Part shown: one piece after another, positions 17,575 through 31,849 of the stretch
Layout: each line of letters starts with the position of its first letter
Numbering within the stretch: position 1 is the stretch's first letter
NCBI RefSeq assembly: GCF_039503195.1
Contig: NZ_JBCJKP010000001.1
Coordinates: 7,316,001 to 7,380,000, forward strand
DNA from: Streptomyces mirabilis
GTDB lineage: Bacteria > Actinomycetota > Actinomycetes > Streptomycetales > Streptomycetaceae
Direction of reading: 5' to 3'
DNA: 64,000 bases
The notes under the pieces: generated by a model
Told to the model about the DNA's origin: nothing
Databases searched by the model: none
The model's input: the letters and a program-made list of their open reading frames with translations, nothing else
Program-made: the position numbers and the translations under genes

Positions 17575-20430
17575 TCAACCGGAGAAGCCCACCCGCGCGA
17601 GCCGCAGTGGGCCGCGCAGCCTGAGATGCAGGTCGTGCACACCGTGGGCCGCGAACTCGGCGCCGATGGTGGTGTAGTCGTACGGGCCCTTCGTCCCGCC
17701 GAAGCTGACCGTCGCGAGTGAGGGGCCCCCGTCCAGCGACACCTCGACGGCTCCCCCGCCCGACGCCTCGACCTCGACCCGCGTGACACCCGTTCCGAAA
17801 TCACAGCCGCGGTGGACGAGTTCGCCCGTCGCGTCGGCCCTCGGCGACACCGCGTCACCCGACACCTTCGTACGGTCGACGATCTCGGTGTCCCGCTGTT
17901 CGTCGAAGTCGGCCGCGTTCAGGCCCGTTTCGCGCACCGGGCGGGGGGTGGCGGGCTCGCCGGTGAGGGCGATCGTGGTGCGCAGCCGGATGTCCTCGCT
18001 CGATGTGCCCGCGAGGAGTTCGTACGCGCCCGGCTCCAGACGGGTCCTGCCGACCGCCACGTCCCAGAACTCCAGTGCGGAGAGGGGGAGTTCGAAGGTC
18101 AGGCGCTCCGAGGCACCGGGAGTGAGGTGGAGGCGCCGGTGAGCCAGCAGTTCGCGGCGGGGGCGCGGCACCGACGGGTCCACGGCGCGCGCGTAGAGCT
18201 GGGCCACCTCGTCCGCCGGTGCCTCGCCCGTGTTCGTGACCGTGAAGGAGGCCATCAGCGTGGTTTCCGCCTCGGTGACCTCCAGATCCTCGTACGCGAA
18301 CGTCGTGTACGCGAGGCCGTGGCCGAACGGGAACAGCGGGCGGCCCTCGAAGTACAGATACGTCTGGCGGCCGCCGATCACGTCGTAGTCGAGCAGGTCG
18401 GGCAGGTCCGCGTCGGAGGCGTACCAGGTCTGCGGGAGACGGCCGGCGGGGGAGACGTCGCCGGCCAGGACGCGGGCCAGGGCGGTGCCCGCCGCCTGGC
18501 CGCCGTGTGCGGTCCACAGGACGGCGGGGAGGTCGGTGGGGTCCACCGCGTAGGGATACGCCGAGACCAGGGCGAGGACGGTGTCCGGGTTCGCGGCGCG
18601 GGCGGCGCGCAGCAGGCGCTCCTGATGGGCGGGGAGCCGGAGGGTGGTGCGATCCTCCGTCTCGCGCCCGTTGATGTGCGGGTCGTTGCCCGCCACGACC
18701 ACGACGACGTCGGCCGCCTCCGCCACCCGGGCCACGGCGTCCTCGCCGCGCTCGGCGAACTCCAGCTCGAAAATCTCCGGGGCGTCGTCGGCAACCCTGA
18801 CGCCGTCGGCGGCGACAGAGAGATGCCCACCCGTCCCGACGTGCCTCAGGAGGTGGCCGCTCCCATGGGATCCGGAGCGGGAACCAGCCGGTTCGAGACG
18901 GAACGTCTCCTGGACGACCCAGCCGCCCGGCTGGTCGGCGGACGCGCGGAGGTAACCGTCCTCGGCGACCGAGAGGTAGCGCCCGTCGGGGGCCCGCAGG
19001 GTCAGCAGTCCCTCGCCCCAGTCGATCAGCGCGAGGTCGGTGCCGGTGGCGTCGGTGGTGAGGGGCGGCAGGTCCGTGCGCCCCGCGAGCAGGGCCGGAT
19101 CCAGCGCGCCCTCGGCGCCGCGCACCTCGTCGTCCGCGTCCCCGGCGAGGGGCACCGACAGATACGCACCGGAGGAGGTCCTCAGGCGTACCCGGTCCAC
19201 GCCCTCGGCGAAGTCGACGCGCTCGGCGCCGAAGCGCTCGTACAGGCCCTCCAGCGGAGTGGAGCGGTGGATGAGTGTGCCGCTGTACCAGTCAAGCTTG
19301 CACTCGTCGGCGAGGAGGCCCACGACGGCGACGCGCACGCCCGGACCGAGTGGCAGCAGGCCGTCGTTCTTGAGGAGGACGATCGCCTGCTCGGCCGCCT
19401 CCCGGGCGAGCGCGCGGTGGGCCGGGGTGTCGAAGTCCGAGGTGCCGCCGTGGGGGTCCGTGTGCGGGTCGAACTCGCCGAGCCGGAAGCGGATCGCGAG
19501 CTGGCGGCGGACCGCCGCGTCGATGTCCGCCTCGCTCAACAGGCCCTTCTCCAAGGCCCCTCGGACCCGGTCCGCGATCTTCGAACCGTCCTCGCCGTGG
19601 TCCGTGAAGCTGTCGACCCCGGCGAGGATCGCGGCGGCGGTCGCCTCCTCGTGCGTGTCGAAGTAGTGCTCGGAGTCGACCAGGTTGGAGGGGGCGCCCG
19701 CGTCGGAGCAGACCAGGAGGTCCTGGTCCGTCCAGGTGCGCAGGTGTTCCCCGAGGTGCGGGGAGACGTGGTTGGGGCGGCCGTTGATCAGGTTGTACGC
19801 CGGCATCACACCCGCCACCGCGCCCGCCTCGACGGTCGCGCGGAACGCCCGCAGGTCGTACTCGTGCAGCACGCGCGGACGGACCGAGGAGGAGGTGGTG
19901 TCCCGGTCCGTCTCGTTGTTGTGGGCGAGCCAGTGCTTGAGGACGGGGGCCGTGCGCCAGTAGTCGGGGTGGTCGCCGCGCAGGCCCCGGGTGTACGCCG
20001 TAGCGATCGCGGAGGTGAGCTTCGGGTCCTCCGAGTAGCCCTCCTCGTTGCGGCCCCACAGCGGGTGACGCAGCAGATTGACCGTGGGGGACCAGACGTT
20101 GAGCCCCACCCGGTCGTCGCGGGCGCGCATCGCGCGGACCTCGGCCGAGACCGCCTCGCCGACGCGGCGTACGAGCTCGTCGTTCCAGGTCGCGCCGAGG
20201 CCGACGGCCTGGGGGAAGACCGTCGCCGGGCCCATCCAGGCCACACCGTGCAGCGCCTCCTGGCCGGTGCGGAACGCGGCCACCCCGAGCCGCTCCACGG
20301 CGGGCGCGAACTGGTGCAGGAACGCGATGCGCTCGTCGAGCGTGAGCCGCGCCAGCAGATCGTCGATGCGCTTCGCGAACGGCAGCTGCGGATCGCGAAA
20401 AGGCGGCGTAGGCGGCGTTTGTGCGGTCAC
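17575..20430 (-). CDS. Cytoplasmic family 3 beta-glucosidase with an inserted beta-trefoil-like module
   Basis: A 951-residue GH3 enzyme without signal peptide, so probably intracellular. The N-terminal barrel includes GVAWMGPATVFPQAVGLGAT and KHWLAHNNETDR. The nucleophile is Asp243 in LLVCSDAGAPSNL. A C-terminal sandwich and FnIII-like end follow (GRLPQTWY, YPFGHGL-type FPFGHGLAYTTF). Between about residues 395 and 545 there is an inserted part with repeats such as LRAPDGRYLSVAEDGYL and GTGGHLSVAADG, typical of fascin/ricin-like beta-trefoils that bind sugar. The GTG start has an AAAGGGATC box. It faces the oligosaccharide importer across a shared operator region, so removing glucose from the cello-backbone of imported oligosaccharides is its likely job. 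Confidence 0.9.
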   Translation of the reverse strand: MTAQTPPTPPFRDPQLPFAKRIDDLLARLTLDERIAFLHQFAPAVERLGVAAFRTGQEALHGVAWMGPATVFPQAVGLGATWNDELVRRVGEAVSAEVRAMRARDDRVGLNVWSPTVNLLRHPLWGRNEEGYSEDPKLTSAIATAYTRGLRGDHPDYWRTAPVLKHWLAHNNETDRDTTSSSVRPRVLHEYDLRAFRATVEAGAVAGVMPAYNLINGRPNHVSPHLGEHLRTWTDQDLLVCSDAGAPSNLVDSEHYFDTHEEATAAAILAGVDSFTDHGEDGSKIADRVRGALEKGLLSEADIDAAVRRQLAIRFRLGEFDPHTDPHGGTSDFDTPAHRALAREAAEQAIVLLKNDGLLPLGPGVRVAVVGLLADECKLDWYSGTLIHRSTPLEGLYERFGAERVDFAEGVDRVRLRTSSGAYLSVPLAGDADDEVRGAEGALDPALLAGRTDLPPLTTDATGTDLALIDWGEGLLTLRAPDGRYLSVAEDGYLRASADQPGGWVVQETFRLEPAGSRSGSHGSGHLLRHVGTGGHLSVAADGVRVADDAPEIFELEFAERGEDAVARVAEAADVVVVVAGNDPHINGRETEDRTTLRLPAHQERLLRAARAANPDTVLALVSAYPYAVDPTDLPAVLWTAHGGQAAGTALARVLAGDVSPAGRLPQTWYASDADLPDLLDYDVIGGRQTYLYFEGRPLFPFGHGLAYTTFAYEDLEVTEAETTLMASFTVTNTGEAPADEVAQLYARAVDPSVPRPRRELLAHRRLHLTPGASERLTFELPLSALEFWDVAVGRTRLEPGAYELLAGTSSEDIRLRTTIALTGEPATPRPVRETGLNAADFDEQRDTEIVDRTKVSGDAVSPRADATGELVHRGCDFGTGVTRVEVEASGGGAVEVSLDGGPSLATVSFGGTKGPYDYTTIGAEFAAHGVHDLHLRLRGPLRLARVGFSG

Positions 20431-20466
20431 GTGGTGATCCCTTTGCGGTGGAGCGACGGGGTGCTT

Positions 20467-20480
20467 TCGAAGCGCTTCGA
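20467..20480. promoter_or_regulatory. LacI-type operator, copy 1
   Basis: TCGAAGCGCTTCGA is a perfect palindrome with the central CG step typical of LacI-family operators. It is 37 bp upstream of the GH3 start codon (minus strand). The same sequence occurs near the transporter operon and beside the lacI-type gene. Confidence 0.85.
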
Positions 20481-20647
20481 TGCTCGATCGCCCGAGGGGC
20501 GGGTGTCAAGACACCTCGACGCACAACTCCGTTTCCTCATTGGCATTTCAAGCACCCGGCGAGGCCGGTCAGGTCCTCCACACCTCCGAGGAATCTTGGA
20601 ATCGGCTCTTGTGCACCCCCAGGTGTTCACTTAACCTCGCAGCAACA

Positions 20648-20661
20648 TCGAAGCGCTTCGA
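20648..20661. promoter_or_regulatory. LacI-type operator, copy 2
   Basis: TCGAAGCGCTTCGA again, identical to copy 1. It lies 143 bp upstream of the sugar-binding lipoprotein start, within the likely operon promoter. Confidence 0.85.
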
Positions 20662-20804
20662 CTAGTGGAGCGGCTCCCTCGGGGCACGCAGTCTTCGACG
20701 CAGTCCTCCGAGGACCGCTTCAGCTCAGCCAGTTCCACTCAAGACACCGCAGCCGACGGCTCCACCGCCGGGTGTCCTGCTGTGCGCCACGAAGGGTTGA
20801 CGCA

Positions 20805-22493
20805 ATGACGCCGAACACCGCCCCCTCCGCTCCCAGCCGGAGAAGCTTCCTCGCCTCCACGGCGGTCGCCGCCGCGGCGGTCGCGGGAGGGATGCCGCTG
20901 CTCGCCGCCTGCGGCGGCTCGGACAGCGGCTCGGGCGGGGGCACGTCGGCGGGCAAGAGCGCCAAGAAGCTGCTGCCGGCCTACGTCGCGACCAACGTGG
21001 TGACCCCTGACATCGCCGCCAAGAACGGCTCCGCGGTCGGCTTCACCAGCAAGCTCGACATCGCTTCCCTGAGGACCTCGGTGCCGAAGAAGCTCGGCAA
21101 GGGCGGCAAGGTCAGCATCATGTCCCCGTTCTGGGGGTCGCCGCCGAAGTCGGACAACGCCTACTACAAGGCGATGAATGACCTGAGCGGTGTCGACGTC
21201 GAGTGGCAGAACCAGGACGGCAACACCTACGACCAGAAGCTCGGCGCGGTCCTGGCCTCCAGCGACATCCCGGACGTCGTGGTCGTCCCCGGCTGGAACA
21301 TGGGCGGCAAGATACCCAGCGCCATCATCGGCAAGTTCGCGGACCTCGGCCCGTACCTCTCCGGGGACAAGGTCAAGGACTACCCGAACCTGGCCGGGAT
21401 CCCGTCCGATGCCTGGCAGCGCTGCATCTTCGGTGGCAAGCTGCGCGGCCTGCCCATGCCGTCCTCGTATGTCGCCAACATCGTGCCCCTCTACCGCAAG
21501 GACATCTTCGACAAGGAGGGATACCAAGTCCCCACCTCCGCCGACGAGTTCATGGCCCTGGCCAAGGAGATCACCAACGCCAAGGCCAAGCGCTGGGCCT
21601 GCCTGGACATGAAGTGGACCGCCTTCAACGCCTGGGGCGTGCTCTCCGGCAGCGAGAAGGCGCTCGGCTGGAACATGGTGGACGGCAAGCTGATCTACCG
21701 CGTCGAGACCCAGGAGTACCTCGAAGCGCTGGAGTGGACCCGCAAGCTCTTCGCCGCCGGGTACGTCCACCCCGACGCCAAGCTCGGCAAGAGCCAGTCC
21801 ACCGACCCTGGTCCCAAGTTCGCCGCCGGCGAGTTCCTCATCTACAACCAGGACATCTCGCAGTGGTGGAGCCGCACCGCCGAACAGGCCACCCAGAACC
21901 CGGACTACAAGATCTGGGGCATGGACATCTTCGGCCACGACGGCGGCTCACCGACCCTCTGGGCGGGTGAGCCGGCCAACATCTTCGCCTTCGTCAGCAA
22001 GAAGGCCTCAGAGTCCGTCGTCCGTGACGTGCTGGCCGTCGCCAACGTCACCGCCGCGCCGTACGGCACCAAGGAGTACATGCTCACCAACTACGGCGTC
22101 GAGGGCACCCACTACACCGTCAAGAACGGCGTTCCCACCAAGACCGACCAGGGCAACAACGAGGTCATCAACGCCTACGTCATGGTCGCGAGCCCCACCG
22201 CGACCATCGCCCACCCCGACTTCCCCGAGGTCGCCAAGGCGCAGGTCGAGTGGCAGCAGCGGATGGGCGCCTTCACCAAGAAGTCCTCCTTCTACGGCAT
22301 GCAGATCACCGAACCCAGCCGCTACACCAACCTCTCCAACGACTTCGAGCAGCTGGAGGACGACATCGTCCGCGGCCGCAAGAAGATCAGCGACATGCAG
22401 CAGGCCGTCTCCGACTGGAAGAGCAAGGGTGGCGACCAACTGCGCGACTGGTACAAGAAGCTGCTCGACGAGAACGGCCCGGCGGCGAGCTGA
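20805..22493 (+). CDS. Oligosaccharide ABC transporter substrate-binding lipoprotein
   Basis: A 562-residue extracellular binding protein of the large CUT1/LplA-like type. The N-terminus has SRRSFLAS (Tat-like) and a lipobox ending LLAAC followed by a Gly/Ser linker. The mature part includes GKVSIMSPFWGSPPKSDNAY and aromatic stretches (MKWTAFNAWGVLSGSEKALG) that could stack on sugars. The ATG at 20805 follows CGAAGGG. It heads a run of seven plus-strand genes with two permeases and four glycosidases. Binding of xyloglucan oligosaccharides is inferred from those neighbours. Confidence 0.87.
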   Translation: MTPNTAPSAPSRRSFLASTAVAAAAVAGGMPLLAACGGSDSGSGGGTSAGKSAKKLLPAYVATNVVTPDIAAKNGSAVGFTSKLDIASLRTSVPKKLGKGGKVSIMSPFWGSPPKSDNAYYKAMNDLSGVDVEWQNQDGNTYDQKLGAVLASSDIPDVVVVPGWNMGGKIPSAIIGKFADLGPYLSGDKVKDYPNLAGIPSDAWQRCIFGGKLRGLPMPSSYVANIVPLYRKDIFDKEGYQVPTSADEFMALAKEITNAKAKRWACLDMKWTAFNAWGVLSGSEKALGWNMVDGKLIYRVETQEYLEALEWTRKLFAAGYVHPDAKLGKSQSTDPGPKFAAGEFLIYNQDISQWWSRTAEQATQNPDYKIWGMDIFGHDGGSPTLWAGEPANIFAFVSKKASESVVRDVLAVANVTAAPYGTKEYMLTNYGVEGTHYTVKNGVPTKTDQGNNEVINAYVMVASPTATIAHPDFPEVAKAQVEWQQRMGAFTKKSSFYGMQITEPSRYTNLSNDFEQLEDDIVRGRKKISDMQQAVSDWKSKGGDQLRDWYKKLLDENGPAAS

Positions 22494-22520
22494 CCGGGTA
22501 CCGAGGCAAGGAGAACGGCC

Positions 22521-23555
22521 GTGTCCCACAGCACGGTGCCTCGGAGCGGGACCGAGGCCGACACGACAGAGAAGACCCCGGTGGCATCCGGCCGCGCCAC
22601 CGGCTCCCAGGAGAAACGCCCCTCCGGAAAGGTGAGCCTGCGGCTCAGGTTCAGACGCGACCGCGTCCTGCTCCTGATGACGCTGCCGGCGGTCCTGCTG
22701 GTCCTGCTCTTCAACTACGTGCCGATCCTCGGCAACATCGTCGCCTTCCAGGACTACGACCCGTACATCAGCGACAACGGCATCGTCTCCATGCTGCACA
22801 GCCCCTGGGTGGGCATCGAGAACTTCCAACGGGTCTTCGAGGACTCGGCGTTCTGGGATGCCGTGCAGAACACCCTCGTGCTGTTCTTCCTCCAGCTCGT
22901 CCTGTACTTCCCGATCCCGATCGCGCTCGCGCTGCTCATCAACAGCGTGGTCAGGCCCAGGGTCCGGGCGCTCTCACAGGCGATCCTCTACCTGCCGCAC
23001 TTCTTCTCCTGGGTGCTGGTCATCGCCGTCTTCCAGCAGCTCTTCGGCGGCGCCGGAATCCTCTCGCAGCTGCTGCGGCAGCACGGGTACGACGGTCTCG
23101 ACATCATGACCGACCCCAACACCTTCAAGTTCCTGATCACCGCGCAGAGCGTGTGGAAGGACGCCGGCTGGGGGATCATCGTCTTCCTCGCCGCGCTGTC
23201 CTCGGTCAGCCCGGACCTGTACGAGGCCGCCGCGATGGACGGCGCGGGTCGCTGGCGCCGCATGTGGCACATCACGCTGCCCGCGCTGCGCCCGGTGATC
23301 GCCCTGCTGTTGGTGCTCCGCGTCGGTGACGCCCTCACCGTCGGCTTCGAACAGATCCTGCTCCAGCGCGACGCCGTCGGACCAGGAGCGGCGGAGGTCC
23401 TCGACACCTTCGTCTGGTGGAACGGCGTCCGCAACCAGGACTTCGGCTACGCGGCGGCCGCCGGACTGATCAAGGGCGTGGTCAGCCTCGGCCTGGTCCT
23501 CGCCGCGAACAAGGTGGCCCATCTCATGGGCGAGCAGGGGGTGTACAAGAAGTGA
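22521..23555 (+). CDS. Sugar ABC transporter permease (LplB/UgpA type)
   Basis: A 344-residue membrane protein with a polar head of about 45 residues and six helices, the first being VLLLMTLPAVLLVLLFNYVP. The EAA loop is YEAAAMDGAGRWRRMWHITL, followed by PALRPVIALLL. GTG start with AAGGAG 7 nt upstream. The stop overlaps the next start as GTGA. It forms the importer channel with the following permease. Confidence 0.9.
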   Translation: MSHSTVPRSGTEADTTEKTPVASGRATGSQEKRPSGKVSLRLRFRRDRVLLLMTLPAVLLVLLFNYVPILGNIVAFQDYDPYISDNGIVSMLHSPWVGIENFQRVFEDSAFWDAVQNTLVLFFLQLVLYFPIPIALALLINSVVRPRVRALSQAILYLPHFFSWVLVIAVFQQLFGGAGILSQLLRQHGYDGLDIMTDPNTFKFLITAQSVWKDAGWGIIVFLAALSSVSPDLYEAAAMDGAGRWRRMWHITLPALRPVIALLLVLRVGDALTVGFEQILLQRDAVGPGAAEVLDTFVWWNGVRNQDFGYAAAAGLIKGVVSLGLVLAANKVAHLMGEQGVYKK

Positions 23556-24487
23556 CCGCCGTCATCGACAAACCCGTGCGCGGCCCCAGCCGTTGGGCGC
23601 CGCCGCCCCGACCGACGTGGGAGGAGGAGCCCAGCAAGGCCGGCCTCGCGGGCAAGGGACTCGTGCTGACCCTCGCCTGCCTGGGGATCTTCTTCCCGCT
23701 GTGGATCGTCATCGTCACCAGCCTTTCCTCACGGAAGACCATCGACGAGGCCGGCGGCCTGGTGATGGTGCCCAAGGGCATCACCTTCGTCGCCTACAAG
23801 GAACTCCTCAGCGGCGGCCAGGTCACCCGCGCCTCGGTCATCAGCATCCTGATCACCCTCGTCGGCACGCTGTTCTCCATGGCGGTGTCCGTCCTGTGCG
23901 CCTACGGCCTCTCGCGCATCGGCTCGCTCGGCCACCGCTGGATCCTGCTGGCGCTGCTGGCGACCATGTTCTTCAGCGCCGGTCTCATCCCGACCTATCT
24001 GCTGGTGCAGTCGCTGGGCCTGACCGACAGCTATCTCGCGCTGATCCTCCCGAGCGCGATCAGCGTCTTCAACATCCTGGTGCTGCGCGGCTTCTTCATG
24101 GGCATCTCGCAGGAACTCATCGACAGCGCCCGCATCGACGGCGCCGGTGACGTCCGCATTCTGTGGCAGATCGTCATGCCGCTCTCCCGCGCGGTCCTCG
24201 CGGTGATCACCCTGTTCTACGCCGTCGGGTACTGGAGCGCCTGGTTCAATGCCTCGCTCTACCTCAACGACCAGGACATGATGCCGCTGCAGAACGTCAT
24301 GATCCAGCTCGTGCAGAAGCAGGAGGCCCCGGTGGGCCTCGGCCAGGCCATCAAGACCGGCCAACTGTCCGGCCTGGCGGTGCAGATGGCGGTCATGGTG
24401 ATGGCGTTGCTGCCGGTGGCCGTGTTGTCGCCGTTCGTGCAGCGGCATTTCAAGAAGGGCATGCTGACGGGCGCGGTGAAGGGCTGA
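23552..24487 (+). CDS. Sugar ABC transporter permease (LplC/UgpE type)
   Basis: A 311-residue permease with six helices. The EAA loop is SARIDGAGDVRILWQIVMPL, then SRAVLAVITLFYAVGYW. The GTG start overlaps the previous stop by four bases. No ATP-binding subunit gene follows. Streptomyces CUT1 sugar importers usually share the ATPase MsiK encoded elsewhere, and that is the likely case here. Confidence 0.9.
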   Translation: MTAVIDKPVRGPSRWAPPPRPTWEEEPSKAGLAGKGLVLTLACLGIFFPLWIVIVTSLSSRKTIDEAGGLVMVPKGITFVAYKELLSGGQVTRASVISILITLVGTLFSMAVSVLCAYGLSRIGSLGHRWILLALLATMFFSAGLIPTYLLVQSLGLTDSYLALILPSAISVFNILVLRGFFMGISQELIDSARIDGAGDVRILWQIVMPLSRAVLAVITLFYAVGYWSAWFNASLYLNDQDMMPLQNVMIQLVQKQEAPVGLGQAIKTGQLSGLAVQMAVMVMALLPVAVLSPFVQRHFKKGMLTGAVKG

Positions 24488-24637
24488 CCGGCGTCTGTCG
24501 AAGAGGGCTTTGCGGTTGTTCGGCGACCGCGGGTCGTTCATGGCCGGCCGCGCCCACGCGGCGGAGCCGCATGTCGGTACAGCCCCGCGCCCCTCAGGTA
24601 TCTCCCCTGACCGTCTCTCCGTAGAACGAGGTATGTC

Positions 24638-28834
<4,197 letters not shown>

Positions 28835-28838
<4 letters not shown>

Positions 28839-31084
28839 GCGAGCCCGCGGGCGGCCCCACGGACGCCCCCGTCCACGGCTCCACCGACGCCCCCGTCCAC
28901 GGCACCTGGGAGCCCGCCCCCGCCGCCCGCTGGGAGGACGCCTTCCTGAGCGGGAACGGCCGACACGGCGTCATGGTGTTCGGTGATCCGAACGACGACC
29001 GGGTCATCGTCAACCACCACTCCCTGGTCCGTCCGAACGGCGGTGAACACTCCCGGCCGCCCGAGCTGGCCGCACGGCTGAGGAGCGTCCAGGACCGGTT
29101 GCTGGCCGGTGACGTCGACGCCGGGGAGGACTTCACCGACGGGCGACCCCTGCTGTGGGTACGGCCCTTCCACCCGGCCTTCCAGGTGCGGCTGCGCCGG
29201 GCGCCACGGGAGTCGCGCGCGTACCGGCGCGAGGTCGACTTCGCCACCGGCGTCGTCCGGGCCGAGTGCGGAGGCCGGCGCGGCGAGGTCTTCGTGTCGC
29301 GCGCGGACGACGTCATCGTCCAGTACGTGACGGAGGCCGACCTCACCGTTGACGTGACGCTCGACCACCGACTGCCGGGCGTACCCGTCGACTTGGCGGT
29401 GGGCCACGGTTGCGTGCGCACGCCCGAAGGCGCTCTCCTCACCCTGCGGGCCCGCTATCCGGGCAGCGAGCGGGCGTACACGGGCGTGACGCTCGCCGTG
29501 GTCACCGGGGGCCGGACGCTCACCGCGCCGCCCGGGATACGGGTCGAGGGCGCGCGTTCGGTGCTGCTGCTCACGCGGGTACGGCGGCACGAGGGGGAGT
29601 GGGACACGCTCGCCGAGGCCCGTGAGCTGCGCGCCCTGCTGCCCGACGGCGACGAGGACGCGTACGACCGTCTCCTCGCCCGGCACACCGCCCTGCACCG
29701 ACCCGCCTACCTGCGGGCGGGCCTGGAGCTGGGTGCCGAACCGGCCGAACGGGTTCTCCCCGGCTCGGAGTTGGTCCGCCGTCCGAAGAGTCCCGCCCTG
29801 CTGGAACGGCTCTTCGCGGCCGGTCGTTACCACCTGCTGTCCGCCGCCGGAATGCTGCCGCCACGGCTGACCGGGCTGTGGACCGGAGACTGGGACACCG
29901 CCTGGTCGGGGGCCTTCACCACCGACGCCAACGTCAACCTCCAGACGGCGTCGGCCGCCGCGGCGGCGCTCCCGGAGGTGTCCGAGGCCCATGCCACCCT
30001 GATCCACGGCCAGTTGCCGCACTGGCGCGACAACGCCCGGGCGATCTTCGGCACCCGGGGCGTCGTCGCCCCCGCGCACACCGACGGCGAGTCCGGGCAC
30101 ATCTACCACCTCAGCCGCGAGTACCCGCTGCACGTGTGGACCGCGGGCGCCGACTGGCTGCTGAAACCCCTCGTGGACCACGACGAGACGCGCGGCGCAC
30201 GCGACCCGCGCCTGGCCGCCGCGCTCGCCGAAGTGGCCCGCTTCTACGAGGACTTCCTCACCCGGACCGACGAGAACGGCCACGTCGTGATCGTGCCGTC
30301 GTACTCGCCGGAGAACCGGCCCGCCACCGCGCGCTGGATCACCCTCAACGCCGCCATGGACCTCTCCGCGGCGCGCCACGCCCTGCGCACGGCCGCCGAC
30401 CACCACCCCGGACCCGACGCCGAGCGCTGGCGCGCCCTCGCCGACCGGCTGCCGCCGCACCGCGTCAACGCCGACGGGGCACTCGCCGAGTGGGCCTGGC
30501 CCGGCCTCGACGACGCCTACGACCACCGGCACCTCAGCCACCTCTACGGCGTCTGGCCGCTCGACGAGATCAACCCGTACGACACCCCCGAGCTCGCCGC
30601 GGCGGCCCACCGCGCCCTCGTACTGCGCGGCGCCGAGAACGACTCCGCGCACGGCCACCTCCACCACGCCCTGGTGGCGGCCCGGCTGCGGGACGCCCAG
30701 GGGGTGGCGGGAGCCCTCGACAACGTCCTCGCCGGAGACTTCTTCCATGTCTCCCTGATGAGCGGCCACTACCCGAACCGGCACGTCTACAACGCGGACG
30801 CCGCCCACACGCTGCCCGCCGTGCTCATCGAGATGCTCGTCCACTCCACGCCCGGCCGGCTGGTCCTCTTCCCCGCGCTCCCCACGGCGTACCCGAGCGG
30901 CCGGCTCCACGGCATCCGCACCCGGTTCGGCGCCGAGGTCGACCTGACCTGGAGCCCGGAGGAGCGCACGGCCGTCATCCGCCCCACCCGCAGCACGCGG
31001 ATCGATCTCAGAACTTCCGCCGGCGCGCGACCGCTCTCCCTGAGCGCCGGAGAAGACTGCGTCCTCACCCTGGGGCCGCAGTAG
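28835..31084 (+). CDS. Family 95 alpha-L-fucosidase, cytoplasmic
   Basis: A 749-residue enzyme with the GH95 plan: N-terminal beta domain (WEDAFLSGNGRHGVMVFGDP), linker, then an (alpha/alpha)6 barrel from about residue 290. TGLWTGDWDTAWSGAF is followed by TDANVNLQ near residue 364; the two Asn residues of this motif are catalytic in characterised GH95 enzymes. HLSHLYGVWP lies in the active-site region. Inverting removal of alpha-1,2-linked fucose, as in fucosylated xyloglucan side chains, is the family activity. No signal peptide. The start overlaps the GH42 stop (ATGA). Residues 8-24 contain a short duplicated TDAPVHG. Confidence 0.9.
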
Positions 31085-31118
31085 CACCCGCAGTTCCCCC
31101 ACCCATGGAAGGGACACC

Positions 31119-31832
31119 ATGGCACCACGGACACTCGGCAGGGCCGCCAAGGCCCTGCTGGCCCCCGCGCTCGCGCTCGGCGCCACCGTCGGCCTCGCCT
31201 CCGCCCCCGCCCAGGCGGCCGTCTGGAACTCCTGCGAGCAGTACGGGAACACCAGCCTCAACGGGTACACGCTCTACAACAACATCTGGGGCTCCGGCGC
31301 GGGCAGCCAGTGCATCTGGGCCAACTCCGGTACCAACTGGGGAGTGTGGGCCAATCACCCCAACACCGGCGGCATCAAGTCGTACCCCAACGCCAAGAAG
31401 GTGATCAACAAGTCGATCACCTCGCTCGGCTCGCTCACCAGCGGCTACAACGTCACGGTCCCGTCGTCCGGCGCGTACAACACGTCGTACGACATCTGGG
31501 ACACCGGCTACAAGTACGAGGTCATGCTCTGGGTGAACAAGACCGGAGCCGTCGGCCCGCTCGGCACCTCGCAGGGCACCCTCACCCTCGGCGGCCACAC
31601 CTGGACCGTCTACAAGGGCAACAACGGATCCAACGACGTGTTCTCCTTCGTGCGCACCTCGAACTCCAGCTCCGGCACCGTCGACGTCCTGCCGATCCTC
31701 AAGTGGATCAAGGACACCAAGGGCTGGTTCGGCAACGTGACCATCGGCGACCTCCAGTTCGGCTTCGAGATCACGTCCTCGTCCGGTGGCCTGGACTTCG
31801 TGACCAACAGCCTCTCGGTCAGCAGTGGTTGA
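31119..31832 (+). CDS. Secreted family 12 endoglucanase/xyloglucanase
   Basis: A 237-residue secreted enzyme. The signal peptide ends at AQAAVW. The GH12 jelly-roll signatures are NNIWGSGAGSQCIW, the nucleophile Glu134 in YKYEVMLWVNK and the acid/base Glu217 in FGFEITSSSGG. No binding module. It is the last gene of the plus-strand run, 34 bp after the GH95 gene, with AAGGGAC before the ATG. Cleavage of the beta-1,4-glucan chain is the family activity; the locus favours xyloglucan as substrate. Confidence 0.92.
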   Translation: MAPRTLGRAAKALLAPALALGATVGLASAPAQAAVWNSCEQYGNTSLNGYTLYNNIWGSGAGSQCIWANSGTNWGVWANHPNTGGIKSYPNAKKVINKSITSLGSLTSGYNVTVPSSGAYNTSYDIWDTGYKYEVMLWVNKTGAVGPLGTSQGTLTLGGHTWTVYKGNNGSNDVFSFVRTSNSSSGTVDVLPILKWIKDTKGWFGNVTIGDLQFGFEITSSSGGLDFVTNSLSVSSG

Positions 31833-31849
31833 CCGACAACCCAGGGGCA

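Larger units (their letters stand above)
20431..20804. promoter_or_regulatory. Divergent promoter region of the xyloglucan locus
   Basis: 374 bp between the GH3 gene (minus) and the transporter operon (plus), without a gene. It contains two identical 14-bp LacI-type palindromes, 181 bp apart from start to start, one near each gene. Such an arrangement allows repression of both directions and looping. Confidence 0.8.
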
